Shown one piece after another: positions 62,733 to 64,000 of a DNA stretch of 64,000 bases (the stretch's first letter is position 1; each line of letters starts with the position of its first letter). The stretch comes from Glaciecola sp049650345 (lineage in GTDB: Bacteria; Pseudomonadota; Gammaproteobacteria; Enterobacterales; Alteromonadaceae): contig JBARZY010000124.1 in assembly GCA_049650345.1 (NCBI GenBank), forward strand, positions 9,461 through 73,460, in the 5' to 3' direction. A program made the translations under genes and the position numbers. The notes under the pieces are model-generated. The model saw only the letters and a program-made list of their open reading frames with translations, was not told where the DNA came from and searched no databases.

Positions 62733-64000
62733 TATGCCAAGCCAGCGTTTCGGGTCATATTTTCGTTGCGATCGCGATGCACAATCACATCGTCTTCTAT
62801 ACGAATACCGCCAAACGGCTTTAACATATCAATTACGTTCCAATTAAGGTATTTCGAGTTTTCACTAGCTTTTAAATCAGCGAGTAACGAATCGATAAAA
62901 TATAAGCCTGGCTCGACTGTGTAAACATGATTCGGCTCTATAATGCGGGTACAACGCAAAAATGGATGTTGCTCAGGGCCTGGCTGCGGCGTGCCGCGAT
63001 CATCGGCCACATGACCTGCAACATCGTGTACCTGCAAGCCAAGCATATGGCCAATACCATGAGGAAAAAACGTACTCACAATACCCTTCTCTACGGCATC
63101 TTCAGCACTCATATTAATAATACCAAATTGCACCAGTAAGTTGGCTACCCCTAAATATGCGGCCTTGTGAATATCGACATAACTTCTGCCGGGTTTAAGC
63201 ATATCAATTAACGACAAATTTAATCCGTCCATGGCTTTAATCATATCGGCAAACTCACCTGACTGCGTGCAGTAGGTGCGAGTAATGTCTGACGCATAAC
63301 CATGAAAACTGGCACCCGCATCAATCAAAAACGACAAATGCTGCTGTGGTTTTTCAGTATCAAGTACCATGTAATGCAGTATTGCGGTGTGCTGGTTTAG
63401 GGCAATGATATTATTGTAAGGAACGTCGTTATCGCCCTGCTTTGCTGCTTGTAAATATGCTTGGTTAATTTCAAACTCTGATCCACCGGCAAAAAAAGCA
63501 TCGCGGGCAGCCTCATGAGCGCTAACCGCAATTGCACTAGATATACGCATACAATCTAGCTCGTAGTCAGTTTTATAAGCGCGGTGATAATGCAAATAAT
63601 GCATAACACGGTCAGGGTTCACTAACTCAAATCCTAAGGCTTTTGCTACCTCTATATATTCACCAATGTAAGCATATTTTGAGCGGTCATAAGGCAAGTG
63701 CTTTTCAACCATATTTGCTTGTTTCAAATACACAATGTCAAAATGTTCTACCCAAAAATCGCCAGGGGATTGCGGCACCACGTGCCAAAAATCTACCGGC
63801 TGGTAAAATACAAGTTTCGGCTTATCTTCACCATTTACAATTAACCAGCAATTGGGATTATCTACCACCGGCAACCAGGCTTTAAACTGCGGGTTAACTT
63901 TAAACGGATAATTATTATCGTCTAAGAACAAGCGTTTACCCTGCCCTGAATGAATCACCAAACCATCAATGCTTTCGCGCGCTAATGCTTCTTTGGTGCG
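62732..64000 (-). CDS. pepQ: Xaa-Pro dipeptidase PepQ, 5' end beyond the window
   Basis: It cleaves Xaa-Pro dipeptides. The visible 422 residues have the N-terminal creatinase-like domain (HSGQGKRLFLDDNNYPFKVN, FKAWLPVVDNPNCWLIV) and the pita-bread peptidase domain with metal ligands in LIDAGASFHGYASDITRTY (two Asp), HGIGHMLGLQVHD (His), YTVEPGLYF (Glu) and GIRIEDDVIV (Glu). Length and pattern match bacterial PepQ. The frame continues to base 64000 with RTKEALARESIDGLVIHSG, aligning with residues about 20-40 of E. coli PepQ, so about 20 N-terminal residues lie outside. An ATG-like start near 63961 would be wrong. Confidence 0.94.
   Translation of the reverse strand, partial: RTKEALARESIDGLVIHSGQGKRLFLDDNNYPFKVNPQFKAWLPVVDNPNCWLIVNGEDKPKLVFYQPVDFWHVVPQSPGDFWVEHFDIVYLKQANMVEKHLPYDRSKYAYIGEYIEVAKALGFELVNPDRVMHYLHYHRAYKTDYELDCMRISSAIAVSAHEAARDAFFAGGSEFEINQAYLQAAKQGDNDVPYNNIIALNQHTAILHYMVLDTEKPQQHLSFLIDAGASFHGYASDITRTYCTQSGEFADMIKAMDGLNLSLIDMLKPGRSYVDIHKAAYLGVANLLVQFGIINMSAEDAVEKGIVSTFFPHGIGHMLGLQVHDVAGHVADDRGTPQPGPEQHPFLRCTRIIEPNHVYTVEPGLYFIDSLLADLKASENSKYLNWNVIDMLKPFGGIRIEDDVIVHRDRNENMTRNAGLA

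Noticed and set aside
1..64000. CRISPR arrays, tRNA or rRNA genes, prophage or complete insertion sequences
   Set aside because: I scanned the intergenic regions by eye and found no regular spaced repeats, cloverleaf-like genes or transposase frames.

Overview
This 64 kb window is a chromosomal segment of a low-GC (roughly 40-45% by eye) marine gammaproteobacterium, most likely an Alteromonadales member (Alteromonas/Glaciecola-like). The evidence is gene order: nudF next to tolC, priA-ftsN-hslV-hslU, ftsB-ispD-ispF-truD-surE-pcm-yqaA-nlpD-rpoS, and rplU-rpmA-obgE with ispB divergent. All are classical gammaproteobacterial arrangements. Coding density is high. I see no rRNA, tRNA, CRISPR array or intact insertion sequence.

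Layout. 0-9.6 kb: start of a DUF1249 gene, nudF, tolC, a bacterial voltage-gated sodium channel homologue, a giant PrsT-like TPR lipoprotein, deaD and cysG. 9.7-15.5 kb: a transglutaminase-like protein, a secreted beta-propeller/amidohydrolase fusion and an unrecognised membrane protein. 15.8-19.5 kb: an HlyD adaptor, a C39-peptidase ABC exporter and a stand-alone LuxR-type HTH protein, an apparent export operon. 19.5-21 kb: a PfkB sugar kinase, a decayed SorC-type regulator and a REP-like element. 21-26.7 kb: tamA-tamB. 27-28.2 kb: a 73-residue peptide gene with a double-glycine leader, followed by a RimK/MvdD-like ATP-grasp ligase. 28.2-33.3 kb: hslU, hslV, ftsN and priA. 33.5-46 kb: rpmE, malic enzyme, ahpF/ahpC, a small lipoprotein, a soluble CZB chemoreceptor, a CYTH triphosphatase, a YgiM-like SH3 protein and putA. 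46.2-54.7 kb: a TIGR03545-type protein and the ftsB-to-rpoS run. 54.7-64 kb: two small membrane proteins (one a 52-residue YqaE/Pmp3 protein), folA, obgE, rpmA, rplU, ispB, ggt, a YafJ-type amidotransferase, rlmA and pepQ, which runs off the right edge.

The most interesting signal is the pair at 26953-28160. Its leader matches the C39 double-glycine pattern at five positions (L-12, L-7, I-4, G-2, G-1). The core is rich in Thr/Ser/Lys and Asp/Glu, and the neighbouring ligase resembles those that form ester or amide crosslinks in graspetides (microviridin-like RiPPs). A hairpin plus T-run separates the two genes. The only exporter in the window able to cut such a leader is the C39 ABC protein at 17.0-19.2 kb, whose Cys/His/Asp residues are intact. 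I propose, as inference, a split graspetide-like system: peptide and ligase at 27-28 kb, and exporter, adaptor and regulator at 15.8-19.5 kb.

The remaining genes are mostly housekeeping. Regulatory sites worth noting are a good sigma-32 promoter before hslV and a strong sigma-70 promoter before rplU.
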